Shown: piece after piece, positions 10,701-33,521 of the stretch
Numbering within the stretch: position 1 is the stretch's first letter
How the letters are laid out: the number at the start of each line of letters is the position of its first letter
DNA from: Apus apus
Taxonomy: Eukaryota; Chordata; Aves; Apodiformes; Apodidae
Assembly: GCF_020740795.1 (NCBI RefSeq)
Contig: NC_067304.1
Coordinates: 2,594,056 to 2,658,055 of the forward strand
Direction: 5' to 3'
Length of the DNA: 64,000 nt
Notes under the pieces: model-generated
What the model saw: the letters and a program-made list of their open reading frames with translations, nothing else
The model's database searches: none
What the model was told of the DNA's origin: nothing
Position numbers and translations under genes: made by a program

Positions 10701-13700
10701 TGAGTCCCACGAGACAAAACCACAGGCTGGACTAGCAGGACCAGAGAAGAACCTTTGAGTGGCAGAAAGCTGGAAGTCCCTCTTACTAGGAAAACCCACT
10801 TCTCCTTCTCAGGCTGCCTCTGGGATTTTATTAGCCGTGGTGAAACTAGAAGAAGGGGCTTTAAAGGCCACTTCTTGAGTAACCACACAGGAAACTGGCA
10901 GGATTTTGGTTGCTCTGCCACGGAGACGTTGGGCTGGGTTGACCTTGGGCAGCTCTGTCCTCTCCTTGCAGCCCTGGACCAGGCTGGGCAACTCCTGAGC
11001 AGCTCAGGACATGGCAAAGACCTTCATGAAGACCTGCATGGAGCACCACACGCCAGGGAGAGGCAGGGCTGAGCAGGGGAGGGAAGGGAGCAGCTCCTGC
11101 ACCCCGCTCCAGGGCCCCCCTTCTTTCGAGCACACAGTGGAAGAAAACTGTCAGGTCGTTTTTCCTCCCCTCTCAGGCCTGGAGGAAACCAGCACCCAGC
11201 CACAAGGTCTCCTGTGCCAAACAAAGGTGCCTTTGAGCTGTGCAGAAAAAAAAAGGGAACAAGCCCCTGCCCACTCCAGCCTCGGCTCCTGCCCCGGCAC
11301 CTCGTCCTCCTCCTTCTCCTCCTCTTTCCCAAATGAGGTCACACCTCACATTTCAACAGGAGTGGAGAGGGAGAAGGGGCTGGGACAGGCAGCCGGGTGG
11401 TTTCTGAGCCCTTTAGGAGACACCAGGGGAGATGGGGCTCCATCCAGAGCCTCGATGGAAAGGGCTGACTTCAGAGACATTGGGGATTGAACGTTCCTCC
11501 CTCACTTTCGCATCTGAGTGCTCCCCAGCTCTCTATCTTTTTTGGGGAGGGACTTTTTACCAGGGTGTGGAGTGATAGGATGAGGGGTAATGGTTTTAAG
11601 CTGGAAGAGGGGAGATTGAGGTGAAATTCTTTAGACTGAGAGTGGTGAGACCCTGGCCCAGGTTGCCCAGGGAAGCTGTGGCTGCCCCATCCCTGGCAGT
11701 GTTGAAGGGCAGGTTGGATGGGGCTTGGAGCAACCTGGGCTGGTGGGAGGTGTCCCTGCCCATGCAGGGGGTTGGGACTGGATGTTATTTAAGGTCCCTT
11801 CCAACCCAAACCATTCCAAAATTCTATGACTTTTTTTCCCCACTCCCGGCACCTCCAGGACCAGAGGGCAGTGGAACAACAGGGCTCCCACAGGAGTCAA
11901 GCAGGGACCGTGGTGTCCCCAGCTGAGATGCAGCAGGTGGGTGGGGTGGGATGCCTGAGGGACTGACCTTATCCAGGATGTACTTGTTGAGGTAGGGCAT
12001 GTAGCCCTGGCTGGACACCGGCCCGTCGTCGTCATCGCGGAAATGCTCCTCCAGCGCCACGGGGTCGTGGGGGATGCACAGCACTGTGTACAGGTTGTGG
12101 GACAGCACCTGCCCGAGCAGGAGGGACAGGGAGCAGGTCAACAACCCCCAGCCCTGCCCCATTCCATCCCCACCCACCCAGGGACCCTGCCTGGCCCAGC
12201 ACCCCCTGCAGCCACAGCAGCGAGGCACCCTTCGGGCTTGGCAGAGGGACCCGGGGAACATTCCCACAGACCAACCTGAGGGAATCACATCAAACCAGGC
12301 AAAAATGGAGGATTTTCCCCACATTTGTTTATTTCTCAGCCCATGGAAAATGTTTAATATATTATTGTTAAATAAAGGGGCCGTTTCTACTATTAGAGAG
12401 CAAACAGGACGTGCTTTCATCTAGAGAAGATGGTAAGCCACCCCAAGCCATGTGTTGGGCAGCTGCCCTGAGGGATTTCTTGCAAACACAACCAACCACA
12501 ACTCTCACCAGAGGAGCACAGAACTGCCACAGAGATGAAAATCAGAAAATATTGATAAAAAACTAAGGAGAGGTTTTGTCGGGAGGCGGATGAGGGGGAT
12601 CTGGAGATGCACCATCTCCAGAAGCAGTCTGGAAATGTCACCAACCAGCCCGTTTTTGTTCAAATCCTCCCCAAAGAAAGCATGGTTTGAAGCTCCCAAA
12701 CTTCCCACGTGCTGAAAAGCCCCACGTTGCTGCTGGAGCCCAGAGCAAGGCTGCCCGTGACCACCCCCAGCATCTCCAGCTCGTGGTGCTGGGCAGGCTG
12801 ATGTCTCCTTGTCTTTACCTCCCAGCAAGCAGGCAATGGCTAAAGGACTGTCCCAAACTGGTGTCTTCCCACTGCACCAGGGTTTTGGATGGGGCTTGGA
12901 GCAACCTGGGCTGGTGGGAGGTGTCCCTGCCCATGCAGGGGGGGTTGGAACTAGATGATCTTGAAGGTCCCTTCCAACTCAAACCATTCTATGATTCTGT
13001 GATCTGCAGCTTGCCAAGGGTCCAAGGGAGGGAGGAGATGGGGAGCAGCATTCCTGCTCCTCTGTGCAGGGCTGGAAATTTCCTCCCAGCAGGAGCGGAG
13101 CCACCCAGGGCCACGGCAGCTGCTGCAGCTGGAGATGGTTCTTGCTCAACCAGATTTTCTTTCTCATTTTCACCCTCTGGCCCAGTGTTATCACCTGTGC
13201 TCCACCCTGTGCTCCAACACCCTGAGGCATTAGCCCTGAGTGCTGCTGCTGTGGCTGCACCCCAGGGGTGGGGAGGGATGGCAACACCCTGGGCATCCTC
13301 TGGGATGGCTAAGCAATCTACCAGGATAGAGCCAAAGTTTGGGAATTGCTTCCCATTTCCCTCTTCCTCATCCCCATCCCTCACACTTCCTCTTGCAGCA
13401 TCTCAAAAAACCCTCAAAGGTCTGGGGTTGTGCCCCTGGCCATGGGCAGCACCCTGACCCCTCCATCCACCCCAGCACACTGCAAACCACAGCCCCTAAA
13501 CCACCGTGGTCACCTAAAAAACAGTCAAAGGGGAGGAAAGCCCTGGGCAGGCTGCGCCAAGCCCATGGAGAGAGAAAGAGTGGGAATCCCGCCCCCCCCC
13601 CTTTCCAGGCTCTGAAATGAGGGAGAAGAGAGGAAAATAACTGGGGGAGAAAGGAAGGGATACTCTGAGCCTTTGAGAGCAGTTTGGTGATGCAGCCTTT

Positions 13701-16676
13701 CCCCCAGGAGATGGCTGGGGGGTAACAGAGCTCTGCCTGACACACCTGAGCACCCCAAATCCCTCTGAGCACCCCAAATCCCTCTGAGCACCAGCCCTGA
13801 GGCTGTTTCTCCACCCTCTTTCCTGCTTCCCCCATGACTCCCCACTCCCACCCCTCCGTAGCTGCTGCTGCTGCTGCCAGCCAGAGCTGGGGGTGGAATA
13901 TTTCACACTGCTGGAGAATGGCAGCCCCTCTTCTCCCCTGTGGGAGACACCGGGACCAACGCCAGGGCTGGGGGGGACATTTCAGGCTGAAAAGCACCAG
14001 GATTGCTCTGACCTGCCTGCCCCAGCTGGGCACAGCCAGCTCGGGGGGCTCAGCTCTGCCCGTGGGAGCCACATCCCACATCCCAATCAGCTCCTGTGGA
14101 CGTGGGGAGTCACTCAGCCGGGGAGGATACGATGGTACCGAGAAGATAAAAGCTCCTCCAAGAGCAGGGCTGGGAACAGAACTAACCCAACAGTCCTCAC
14201 CACACAGCACCCGACCACAAGCCTCTTTCCTTCCTGTGCAGATCCACACCTACCCTCACGTAGACGTGGCACATGTTTGCATAGGAGGGTCCACACAAAA
14301 GGCCTCGACTCCTGAGCCCCACGGGCTTCACCATCAAACCTCGAAACACCGCTCGAGTCCCCGTGCAGCTGGAGAGGGGCTGGGGCTGTGAAGCACCCAG
14401 CTCATCCCCCAGGAAAATCCTCCACCACCACCCCCCCCCGCCCCCAGCTCTTGGGGCTGGTTTTGTCTCTGTGGGTGCAAGTGCTGGGGAGCACTGGCAT
14501 TTCCCCCCCACCCTGCTCAAGATCCTTCTTGCAGGAACACGCCTGGCTGCGGGAGCAGAGCACAGCCCGGGAGGAGTCTGGGGAGGGAACGGCCACTGGG
14601 GCTTTAACACCTCACTGCTCCAACCTGGGTTTCTTCTGCACTGAACCCAGGAGCAGAAAGGCTGCTCGTGTAGGCCGGGGCAAACCCGAGCTGGTGCTTG
14701 GCACCAGTGGGTGATGGGAACCTGCTCTGCCTGGCCCTGAGGCAGGGGAAGAAGATCCAGGGCTGAGCCGCATCGTGGAACGGGGCAGCCCGACCTGCCG
14801 CCGTCCCGGCTTGGCACTGAAGGCAGGTGGAAAAACAGTGAGGGGTGAATCTTCCTTTCCCTCTGAAATGTCACCCTGGGCAAAGCCACCACGGAAATGC
14901 CATCACTAGAATCGTAGAACGGGGAAGGTTTGAAGGGACCTTAAAGATCACCAGGTTCCAACCTCCCTGCTGTGAGCAGGGACACCTCCCACCAGACCAG
15001 GCTGCACAAGCCTCATCCAACCTGCCCTTGAACACCTCCAGGGATGGGGCAGCCACAGCTTCCCTGGGCAACCTGTTCCAGCCCCTTCCTACCCTCATGG
15101 TGCAGAATTTCTTCCTGATGTCTCACCTAAATCTCCTCTCTTCCAGTTTAAAACCATCACCCCTTGTCCTATCACTGCTCTCTCCAGTGAAAAGTCTCTC
15201 CCTCTCTCCCCATCTTTCCCACGGCCAATCCCCACAGCCCCTGCACGAGGGGCTTTTTGCAGCTCCTTGTACCCTCCCTGCACAGGCTCTAGAGGAAATT
15301 GCCGTTGAAGTGAGGGTCTCTGTGGCCTCAGCGTGGTGGCTGGTGATAAAGATCTCCCAAGACAAACACTGCACGTGTTCGCGCCAGCGTTTTGGGTCTG
15401 GCAGCGCGCCCGGGCACGGCTCAGCACCCAGGGTGCAGGGGATGCTCTGAGGGGAGCAGAGCAGCCCCTGGGCATTAGCAAAGGGGATTAGGCCCTGGCC
15501 TCCTTTGGGATTTTCCTTAATTCCTTCAGATATTTCAACAGTTTTAAGTAGGCTCACGGGGCAACAAGTCTCTGGGGAGCAGCCGAAGGCTCTTGGCTGC
15601 AGAGGCAGCGAGTGGCTCCAGAGCCCTGCAAACTAAATCCTTCATTTTTTGGACAAAACAATCCATCCCACACTCAGCCCAGCACCTTCCCTGATGTCTG
15701 TTCCACTGGGGGGAAGAAGCTCCATGAAGCAGAGGGAAGAGAAGGAGAGACGTGGGGTTTTTCTGCAGCGTTTCACAACTCATCTCGCTGCCCTGATGCA
15801 ACATCTCCCCCTGTTTTGCATGTTTCCAGCTCAGGTCTTCTCCCTTTCATCACAACCCCCTGCTCCAACAGGCATTTCCAACCCCTGCACCAGCCAGAAA
15901 ACCACAACGGGACGTTTTTGCACAACAACAACAACGAAAAGGGAGTCCCAGCATTTGCAAAGGGGAAAAAAAAGAATTCAAACTATGTCAATCATTATTG
16001 TCAAAGCCAAGGTACAACCCGGGGTGTTCGACCATCCCAGGGGCAGACAAAGAAGGTTTTTAAAGCCACGATGGTTTTGGTGAAGAGCTGAAAGCAGGAA
16101 CCTGCTGCAAAGCTGCTGAAGGGGTGTGGGAGAGGGTAAAGATGTGTTATTTCTGGCCAGACCACCAAGGAGCTGTAGTTTAAAAACGGTCTGTCTGTAC
16201 CTACCGACCCGCAGGCTGAACAGGAAGCAGAAATAAGGGTGCTCTGGCTGGCAAGAAAACATTAACCCAGTTTGGGCTGATAGTTGGCCATAAAACGCCT
16301 AATAACGCGAAAAGAATTGGGAAAACCCCCCAACTTTCTCCTCGTTTTCACCTAGAAAATACATTGGAGCATTAACTCCCCCCACCTTTTCTTTAAAGGC
16401 AGACAAGGCAGAGACAGAAAACTTCACGAAAACCAGCGTGGAGGTGCTAACAAGGTCCTGGCGACCTTAATATTTATCAATTCCTCCGTAGAAAGACCCG
16501 GGGGGGATGCAGAGCATCCCCGGCCCCGCTCTGCCCCCCGGGGCCGCCCGATCCTCCTCCCGCCCTGGCCGAGGACTCACTTTGAGCTGAGATTTGGAGA
16601 CTTTGCCGCTCTTCTCCACGTCCAGGGCGGTGAACGCGTACCAGATGGACTTGAGCAGCTCCGCTCGCAGGTCCAT
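4718..16676 (-). CDS. DEF6: DEF6 guanine nucleotide exchange factor (SLAT/IBP)
   Basis: Eleven coding exons give a 623-residue protein; human DEF6 has 631. Exons, 5' to 3': 16581-16676, 11968-12108, 9854-10039, 7886-8113, 7631-7777, 7342-7450, 6961-7259, 6311-6477, 5954-6152, 5472-5562, 4718-4926. The start [20 protein letters not shown] matches the family N-terminus. Order: EF-hand-like region and DI region (1-215), PH domain (about 216-312), then a Gln/Glu/Arg-rich coiled coil with DH-like activity (315-545) and a Ser-rich tail. DEF6 is known as a Rac/Cdc42/RhoA activator acting below antigen receptors in lymphocytes. Tyr133 and Tyr144, the LCK-phosphorylated ITAM-like pair in mammals, are at the same positions. 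Intron 4 uses a GC donor; exon 6 has a weak donor (GTCTGT). Exon 11 is identified by its final phase and its conserved core (GYQPLL, DSSLK). Confidence 0.97.
4952..5275 (-). repeat. CR1 LINE 3' fragment in DEF6 intron 10
   Basis: Antisense CR1 running from 'gaagggatcttcatcaggtt' through 'gcagggacacctcccaccag' to 'ctttcctggagctccttcag'. It lies 26 bases upstream of the exon 11 acceptor and in the same orientation as DEF6. Confidence 0.9.
5954..7259 (-). other. DEF6: DEF6 coiled-coil/DH-like exons 7-9
   Basis: Exons 7-9 encode a charged heptad-like stretch ([20 protein letters not shown], then [18 protein letters not shown] and [20 protein letters not shown]). It replaces a canonical Dbl-homology domain and is placed C-terminal to the PH domain, the inverse of ordinary Dbl proteins. 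The REQ triplet is repeated in tandem. DEF6-type exchange activity and self-association map here in mammals. Confidence 0.9.
7342..7777 (-). other. DEF6: DEF6 PH-domain exons 5-6
   Basis: Exon 5 (7631-7777) begins [18 protein letters not shown], the classic first strands of a PH domain. Exon 6 (7342-7450) carries [15 protein letters not shown] and the terminal helix ending RQRQEW. The PH domain of the SWAP70/DEF6 family binds phosphoinositides, chiefly PIP3, and directs membrane recruitment. The basic KKGQLRR patch in the first loop is retained. Confidence 0.93.
7880..7888 (-). other. DEF6: GC splice donor of DEF6 intron 4
   Basis: Exon 4 ends with CAG (Gln217) and the intron begins GCAAGG. 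The next exon starts GGCTACCTC (Gly-Tyr-Leu) after a normal CAG acceptor at 7778-7780. Reading phase and conservation (KQGYLW) allow no GT alternative. CAG followed by GCAAG is the usual context of a U2-type GC-AG intron. Confidence 0.9.
8114..9853 (-). other. DEF6: DEF6 intron 3
   Basis: A 1.7-kb intron. It contains several T-rich tracts (8648-8665, 8803-8816, 8838-8853). No repeat family or additional exon was recognised. Confidence 0.7.
10502..10562. repeat. 12-bp tandem repeat in DEF6 intron 2
   Basis: Five essentially perfect copies of gcaggcagcagt. The low divergence suggests a young, possibly length-polymorphic array. Confidence 0.95.
11548..11830 (+). repeat. CR1 LINE 3' end in DEF6 intron 2
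   Basis: Sense CR1: 'gataggatgaggggtaatgg', then 'tgagaccctggcccaggttg', the 'ggatggggcttggagcaacc' block and tail 'ccattccaaaattctatgac'. It ends about 140 bases before exon 2 and is antisense to the gene. Confidence 0.92.
12886..13003 (+). repeat. CR1 LINE 3' end
   Basis: A short sense copy: 'ggatggggcttggagcaacc' through 'gatgatcttgaaggtccc' to an intact tail 'ccattctatgattctgtg'. The preserved tail suggests a fairly young insertion. Confidence 0.92.
14908..15290 (-). repeat. CR1 LINE 3' fragment
   Basis: Antisense CR1: 'ctagaatcgtagaacgggga', then 'caggttccaacctccctgct' and 'agtttaaaaccatcacccct' to 'gcagctccttgtaccctcc'. It is closely related to the copy at 4952-5275 and belongs to a subfamily distinct from the 'catgcaggggg' copies. 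Confidence 0.9.
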
Positions 16677-16800
16677 GGCTACGGGCGGCGGGGGCAGAGG
16701 CGGCTCTACCGAGGATTCCGGTTCCAGGAAACCGCCCGACCCGACAGCCCCGGGCGGCCGGGATCGTGCGAGGCAGGAGCGCCATCTGCTTGGGTGCACC
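16677..16800 (-). promoter_or_regulatory. DEF6: DEF6 proximal promoter/5' UTR
   Basis: A GC-rich stretch just upstream of the DEF6 ATG. It contains an ETS-type site (ACCGGAAT on the minus strand, 16715-16722) overlapping a perfect STAT-type palindrome TTCCAGGAA (16722-16730). Both classes are common in lymphoid promoters, which fits DEF6 expression. There is no TATA box; the transcription start is not determined. Confidence 0.5.
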
Positions 16801-17683
16801 CCGGAGGGGGCCCCGGGCCCCAGCTCACATCCGAGGTCCCCATCTCCACCCCACGCACCCCTAGATATCCCCCCCACCCAAGGAAGCGCAACCCAGGCGG
16901 GGCTGGGGGAGCCCCGGCAGCACAGGGATTCCCAAGCCTTGAGATCAAAAAGGTTTCTCGGCATTCCAGTTCTGCAGAGAGAAAATCCCCTCCCTGGCTC
17001 AAGCAGCAGCTGCTTCTTCAGGGATTTAAATGAAGAGCTTCCCCCTCCCTGCAGCAGGAGCACGGGCTGTGCCTTTTGGGAAGGTCTCCAGCCCTGCTTG
17101 TTTTGGGAGCAGCCAGAACCAGGCAGGGGAGCAGAGATCCAGCCTCACTGCAGCCCTGCTTCTTCTTCACCTGCAGAAACCTCTTCCCCTGCAAGCTCCT
17201 CAGGTCTATGGAGAAAATAAACCCCAGGTTGCTGGGAGCCTGCACAGGTTTAAGGCTGGACTCAACAATCTTCAAGGTCTTTTCCACCCTCCATGATCCT
17301 GTGATGCTCTCTGCTGGCTTTGCCCACCAACAGCTCACACTGCAGGGCTGGAGGATGATACATTCACAGACACATCTTGTCTTGACACAATTCCCTAAAA
17401 CCAGGCTTGCAGGATCCCTTGGAATCAGATCCAGATCCCTTAGCCCCTCTAAGACACAAGCTGAGAACTCAGAGGCTACAACTCCTCTTGCTCACAGCCC
17501 TTCTCAGTGCTGTTTTTGGATAATCACTGCACTTCTGGTCAGCTCAACACATCTCCAGAACTTCCTTAATCCTCCCATCTGCAAAACAGTAACATCCATC
17601 CCCTCCTCTGGCCCCACGGACTGAAAAAGAGAAGGGTCCTTTTTTTAATATTAAAATAAAACCCCCCAAATTTTGGATCAGTT
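16801..17683. other. DEF6-ZNF76 intergenic spacer
   Basis: About 0.9 kb between the DEF6 start and the ZNF76 3' end. Apart from a CR1 tail at 17228-17305 nothing is recognisable. Confidence 0.55.
17228..17305 (+). repeat. CR1 LINE 3' tail
   Basis: 'ggctggactcaacaatcttc' followed by 'aaggtcttttccaccctcc' and 'atgatcctgtgatg' is a diverged sense CR1 terminus. Confidence 0.65.
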
Positions 17684-17921
17684 TTTATTTCAACTCAGTA
17701 TTTACACCTAGGTCTAGCTCAGGCCTCAACAAGTGCTGGTTGGCTTCATTCCACTGGGTTTGAGACTGCCAAGGAAGTTTGCTGGAGAGAGGAGTGTGAT
17801 AAAGAGATGGGAGAGTTGTTATTGGATCCAGGCCAGGAGCTCACTCCAGTGTCAGGAACCAGTCACCACTCCAGCCCCCCAGCCTAGGACAAGCTGGCCT
17901 TGCTCTTGGGGGGGCTTTATT
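17684..17921 (-). terminator. ZNF76: ZNF76 poly(A) signals (two)
   Basis: Two AATAAA hexamers on the minus strand, at 17916-17921 and 17684-17689, lie 535 and 767 bases after the ZNF76 stop. Either could end the 3' UTR, giving alternative tails. The second is followed by the DEF6 upstream spacer. Confidence 0.6.
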
Positions 17922-18455
17922 GCTTCTGTGAACACGCTGCCCACTTGTCCCTTACCTGGAGGGGTGGGCAGGAAAGGGGAGAGCTGCTGGACCATTCCTA
18001 AAGGAAGAGGGTGGGACATGCCTCTCCAAAAAAAATAATGTTTGCACTCCCAGAGACTGCTGAAATCTCTGTGGCTCCACCCCCACTGCAGAAGACTGGC
18101 AGCAGGTCTTGGAAATCTTAGCCATGAAGGAATACTAGAAGACACTGGTCCAGACAGAGGGAGTTAGTGCCCAAGGTGAGGAGCAGGAAAGTTGCAGGCA
18201 AACAGAAGAGCCTGCAGGAGAAGGCAGCACCCAAGTATCTTCAACATCTCTTCTTGGAGAGAAAAGCCCTTGGAAGAGGGTCACCCCAGCAGCCCCACAC
18301 TGCTGGCACCAGCTCCCAGCATGGTGTAGACTCCAGATGCTGCTCCTGGACACCTTCCTTTGCTCCTGAGCCACTGGCCCAGCAGATCCCCATGCTCCTG
18401 TGGGGAATGGGCCAGAAGCTGCCAGCCCTCCCTGCCTGGGAGGCTCTGCAGGGTC

Positions 18456-28038
<9,583 letters not shown>

Positions 28039-28142
28039 CCTGCCCCGATGGCTGCTCCTCAGACATGAAGCTCAGCTCAGGCAGTGTGCTCCTAGAGAGC
28101 ACCCGTGCTGTGGGACAGCCAGGGGGCTCCTTTGGTGCAAGC
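28039..28142 (-). other. ZNF76: ZNF76 exon 2 5' UTR and acceptor
   Basis: A good acceptor (GATTTCTTGCAG) ends at 28143, so exon 2 starts at 28142 with 104 bases of leader before the ATG. The first, non-coding exon must lie in the CpG island further right. A possible donor (CTCAG then GTCGGT) ends a candidate exon 1 at 29529. Confidence 0.6.
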
Positions 28143-28315
28143 CTGCAAGAAATCAGAAGAGCAATTCACATTTTTCTCCCCCAAGTCTGTACTTCTGTAC
28201 ATCAAAGGAGGTTGAACAGCAAACTGGTTTGGAGATTCTAAAGGATTAAACTGGACAGAGGATGCCCCCTTCCCACAGCAGCAGCAGGCAGGGCTATCTA
28301 ACCCACAGACAGAAA

Positions 28316-28700
28316 TCAAAGAATCATGGAATGCCAGGTTGGAAGGGACCTCAAGGATCATCTGGTCCAACCTTTCCAGGTGCTGCTCTAGCTGGTATGA
28401 GGGGGCTCAGCACCCTGTCCAGCTGAGACTTCAGACTGTCCAATGTGGGGGAACCCACCACTTCCCTTGGGAGACTATTCCAATGTCTGACTGTCCTCAT
28501 GGGGAAAAATCTACCTCGTGTCCAATCAGAATCTCCCCAGGATCAGCTTGTGCCCATGACCCCTTGACTTTTCCATGGCAATGAAGCTTATCATGTTATC
28601 AAACTGACAGACCCTTTTTAGAGAGGGTAAACACCAGGTCCAAGGCCTTCGCATCCTCCAGGATCTGCAGGAAAGGCTTCCAAGTACTTTAAAGTGTGAG
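28316..28700 (-). repeat. Older CR1-like LINE fragment
   Basis: Antisense: 'aaagaatcatggaatgccag', 'cagcaccctgtccagctgag', 'cccaccacttcccttgggag' and 'gtccaatcagaatctcccca'. This is a more diverged CR1 subfamily than the other copies. It lies just upstream of ZNF76 exon 2. Confidence 0.8.
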
Positions 28701-29099
28701 GTTGTCCTATACTGCAAGAGACAGGGAGTTATAAGCTTATAACTTTGTCCCTGGAAGCACCTTCATCCTCTCCTTGCTCTTCTGCCTAATTCCCAGCCCT
28801 CTGAGGAGCAGGATTTCAGGCTACAAGCAGATGCTGTTAAAACACCCACACCCCTATGGGAACATCTTGCTCAAGAGCCACTTTACTGATAGATTATCTT
28901 TAAAAGCAGCTGCAGTGGATTCTTCGTGGGTAATCTCTGAGACAGCCTGACCTTTGATCATCTTGATTTCCAGGAACAAGCCTGACAGCTCTGTCAGGGC
29001 AGCACCCAGGGCTGCAGCCAGGCTTTGCAGCCTCCAGCCCAAGCACTCCCTACACCCGACAAGCTCCTCTCCACCCGCAGCGGATCCCGCTTGCTTTTT

Positions 29100-29144
29100 A
29101 GGGCTGGCAACTCCAGGGCTGGCAACTCCAGGGCTGGCAGCTTG
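29100..29144. repeat. 15-bp triplet repeat
   Basis: Three copies of gggctggcaactcca, the last diverged, in ZNF76 intron 1. Confidence 0.85.
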
Positions 29145-29719
29145 TTTCCCAGCAAGGGCTCCATCCCAGCGGGGTCACTGGTGCAGGGCTGGGGAACCGA
29201 GGCCCCTTGGAGCTGCTCCGGCTGCCAGCGCTGCTGGAGGGGCCGCGAGCCGAAGGCAGCGATGGGGAAGGTGCAGCCAGGGGCGGGCTGAGGTGCGAAG
29301 AGACCCAGGGGGGAAGAGGGGACGTGTCTCCCGCCACAGGGAGGGCCGGGGCCAGGGCTGGGCAGCGGAGAGGGCCGGGCGGGCAGCAGGGCGGGCCCAG
29401 GTGCCCTGGGGGTGTGGGGGAGACACGACGGGGCTCTCCAGGAGGGAAAAGCGGCAGCAGCTCCGCGGGCCCCTCAGCCGCCATCGCCCCCCGCCCCTCG
29501 GGCCGCCATCCCCGCCACCGGCACCGACCTGAGGCAACGGGGCCGAGTCCTCCGCCGGACCGCCATGCACCGGGGCCGGGCCCTCGCTCGCCCCGCCCCG
29601 AAACCCGCATAGCGGCACGTTCCTCCGCCGCTCCTCAGGCGTTCCCCGCCTGCCATCCAGGTTCCGGGGTTCGCCGGCACCGCCTTGCCTGGGTGGGCAG
29701 AGCGCCACCAGGCGGTCGC

Positions 29720-29752
29720 TGCGCATGTGCGCGGCTGCGGCGCGCATGCGCG
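29720..29752. promoter_or_regulatory. Paired NRF1-like sites
   Basis: TGCGCATGTGCGC (29720-29732) and GCGCGCATGCGCG (29740-29752) match the NRF1 consensus YGCGCAYGCGCR, the second exactly. They are 20 bases apart, two helical turns. Confidence 0.65.
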
Positions 29753-30095
29753 GTGCGGAAATGGAAGCCGAAAGGCCCCGCTTGCCCTCAGGGGCCTCCG
29801 GCGGGTCCCTGCGCCCCTAAATTAACAACGTTTTACAGTGCTGAAGGGCCGGGAGGCGAAACCTGTCCCGGCTCCGAGGCGCCGTGCCCCGGGAGCTCCT
29901 CACGCTGCGTCCCGTCTCCTTCCCGGCAGCTGCTAAGGGGAGGCGTGGGCTCCTGGGATGCGAAGCGATGGAGCCGCTGGCCTGAAGCAGGACGCAACGG
30001 GACGGCAGCCGTCCGCCCCGCGGGGAAGGAGATTCGGGCGGGGAACTGCCCGCCGAGCAGAGCCGGGGGCGGCCGGGCCGGCCCCGCCGCTCCCA

Positions 30096-30136
30096 ACATG
30101 GCGGCCCCGGTGCCGCGCTCCGCCGCCCCCAACATG
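30096..30136 (+). promoter_or_regulatory. Two YY1-type sites of RPL10A
   Basis: CCAACATGGCGGCCCC (30096-30111) and CCAACATGGCGCCC (30129-30142) carry the YY1 core AANATGGC. The first is a full consensus. They lie 105-140 bases upstream of the RPL10A start region. Confidence 0.6.
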
Positions 30137-30187
30137 GCGCCCTCCTGTGGCCGCCGCCATGTCCGGCCTGGCGCCCCTTCCCTCGAG

Positions 30188-30197
30188 TCTCGCGAGA
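30188..30197. promoter_or_regulatory. TCTCGCGAGA palindrome
   Basis: A perfect 10-bp TCTCGCGAGA element, the methylation-sensitive CGCG motif bound by BANP and found in promoters of essential genes. It sits 48 bases upstream of the RPL10A pyrimidine start tract. Confidence 0.7.
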
Positions 30198-30207
30198 TTC
30201 CCGCCCC

Positions 30208-30244
30208 TATTTATAGCGCGCCGGGCCCGGCCTCGCCCCCTCTC
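30208..30244 (+). promoter_or_regulatory. RPL10A: RPL10A TATA-like box and TOP start tract
   Basis: TATTTATAG (30208-30216) is followed 28 bases later by an uninterrupted nine-base pyrimidine tract CCCCCTCTC (30236-30244). That is the arrangement of ribosomal protein genes, whose mRNAs start at a C within a 5' terminal oligopyrimidine motif and are under mTOR control. The leader would be about 25 bases. Confidence 0.75.
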
Positions 30245-30264
30245 GGTCCCGTCCCGCCGCCGCC

Positions 30265-33490
<3,226 letters not shown>

Positions 33491-33499
33491 GGGGGCAGC

Positions 33500-33505
33500 A
33501 ATAAA
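33500..33505 (+). terminator. RPL10A: RPL10A poly(A) signal
   Basis: AATAAA ten bases after the stop, followed by a GT-rich element (gtctggttggttgggttc) about 25 bases on. The mRNA should end near 33521. The 3' UTR is very short, as in other ribosomal protein genes. Confidence 0.9.
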
Positions 33506-33521
33506 CACTTTTTAGGACAAC

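Larger units (their letters stand above)
12109..16580 (-). other. DEF6: DEF6 intron 1
   Basis: The 4.5-kb first intron contains CR1 fragments (12886-13003, 14908-15290), an 18-bp doublet (gagcaccccaaatccctct, 13748-13784) and two AT-rich, CpG-poor islands (12290-12425 and 16140-16460) that stand out against the GC-rich background. A 293-codon open frame at 13368-14249 has no recognisable domain and no exon structure. Confidence 0.6.
29480..30244. promoter_or_regulatory. Bidirectional CpG-island promoter ZNF76/RPL10A
   Basis: About 750 bases of very GC- and CpG-rich DNA separate the presumed leftward ZNF76 first exon from the rightward RPL10A start. The left part holds two NRF1-type palindromes. 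The right part holds YY1, BANP-type and TATA-like elements placed for RPL10A. Long open frames over the island (up to 353 codons) reflect a lack of stops in GC-rich sequence. Confidence 0.75.

Noticed and set aside
13368-14249. 293-codon minus-strand open frame in DEF6 intron 1
   Set aside because: No domain, no consistent splice sites, low-complexity composition and no relation to DEF6 phase.
17228-17305. Additional ZNF76 or DEF6 exon in the spacer
   Set aside because: The conserved-looking sequence is a CR1 tail.
28316-28700. Solo LTR of an endogenous retrovirus
   Set aside because: No TG...CA ends or target-site duplication, and the block order matches an older CR1 3' region.
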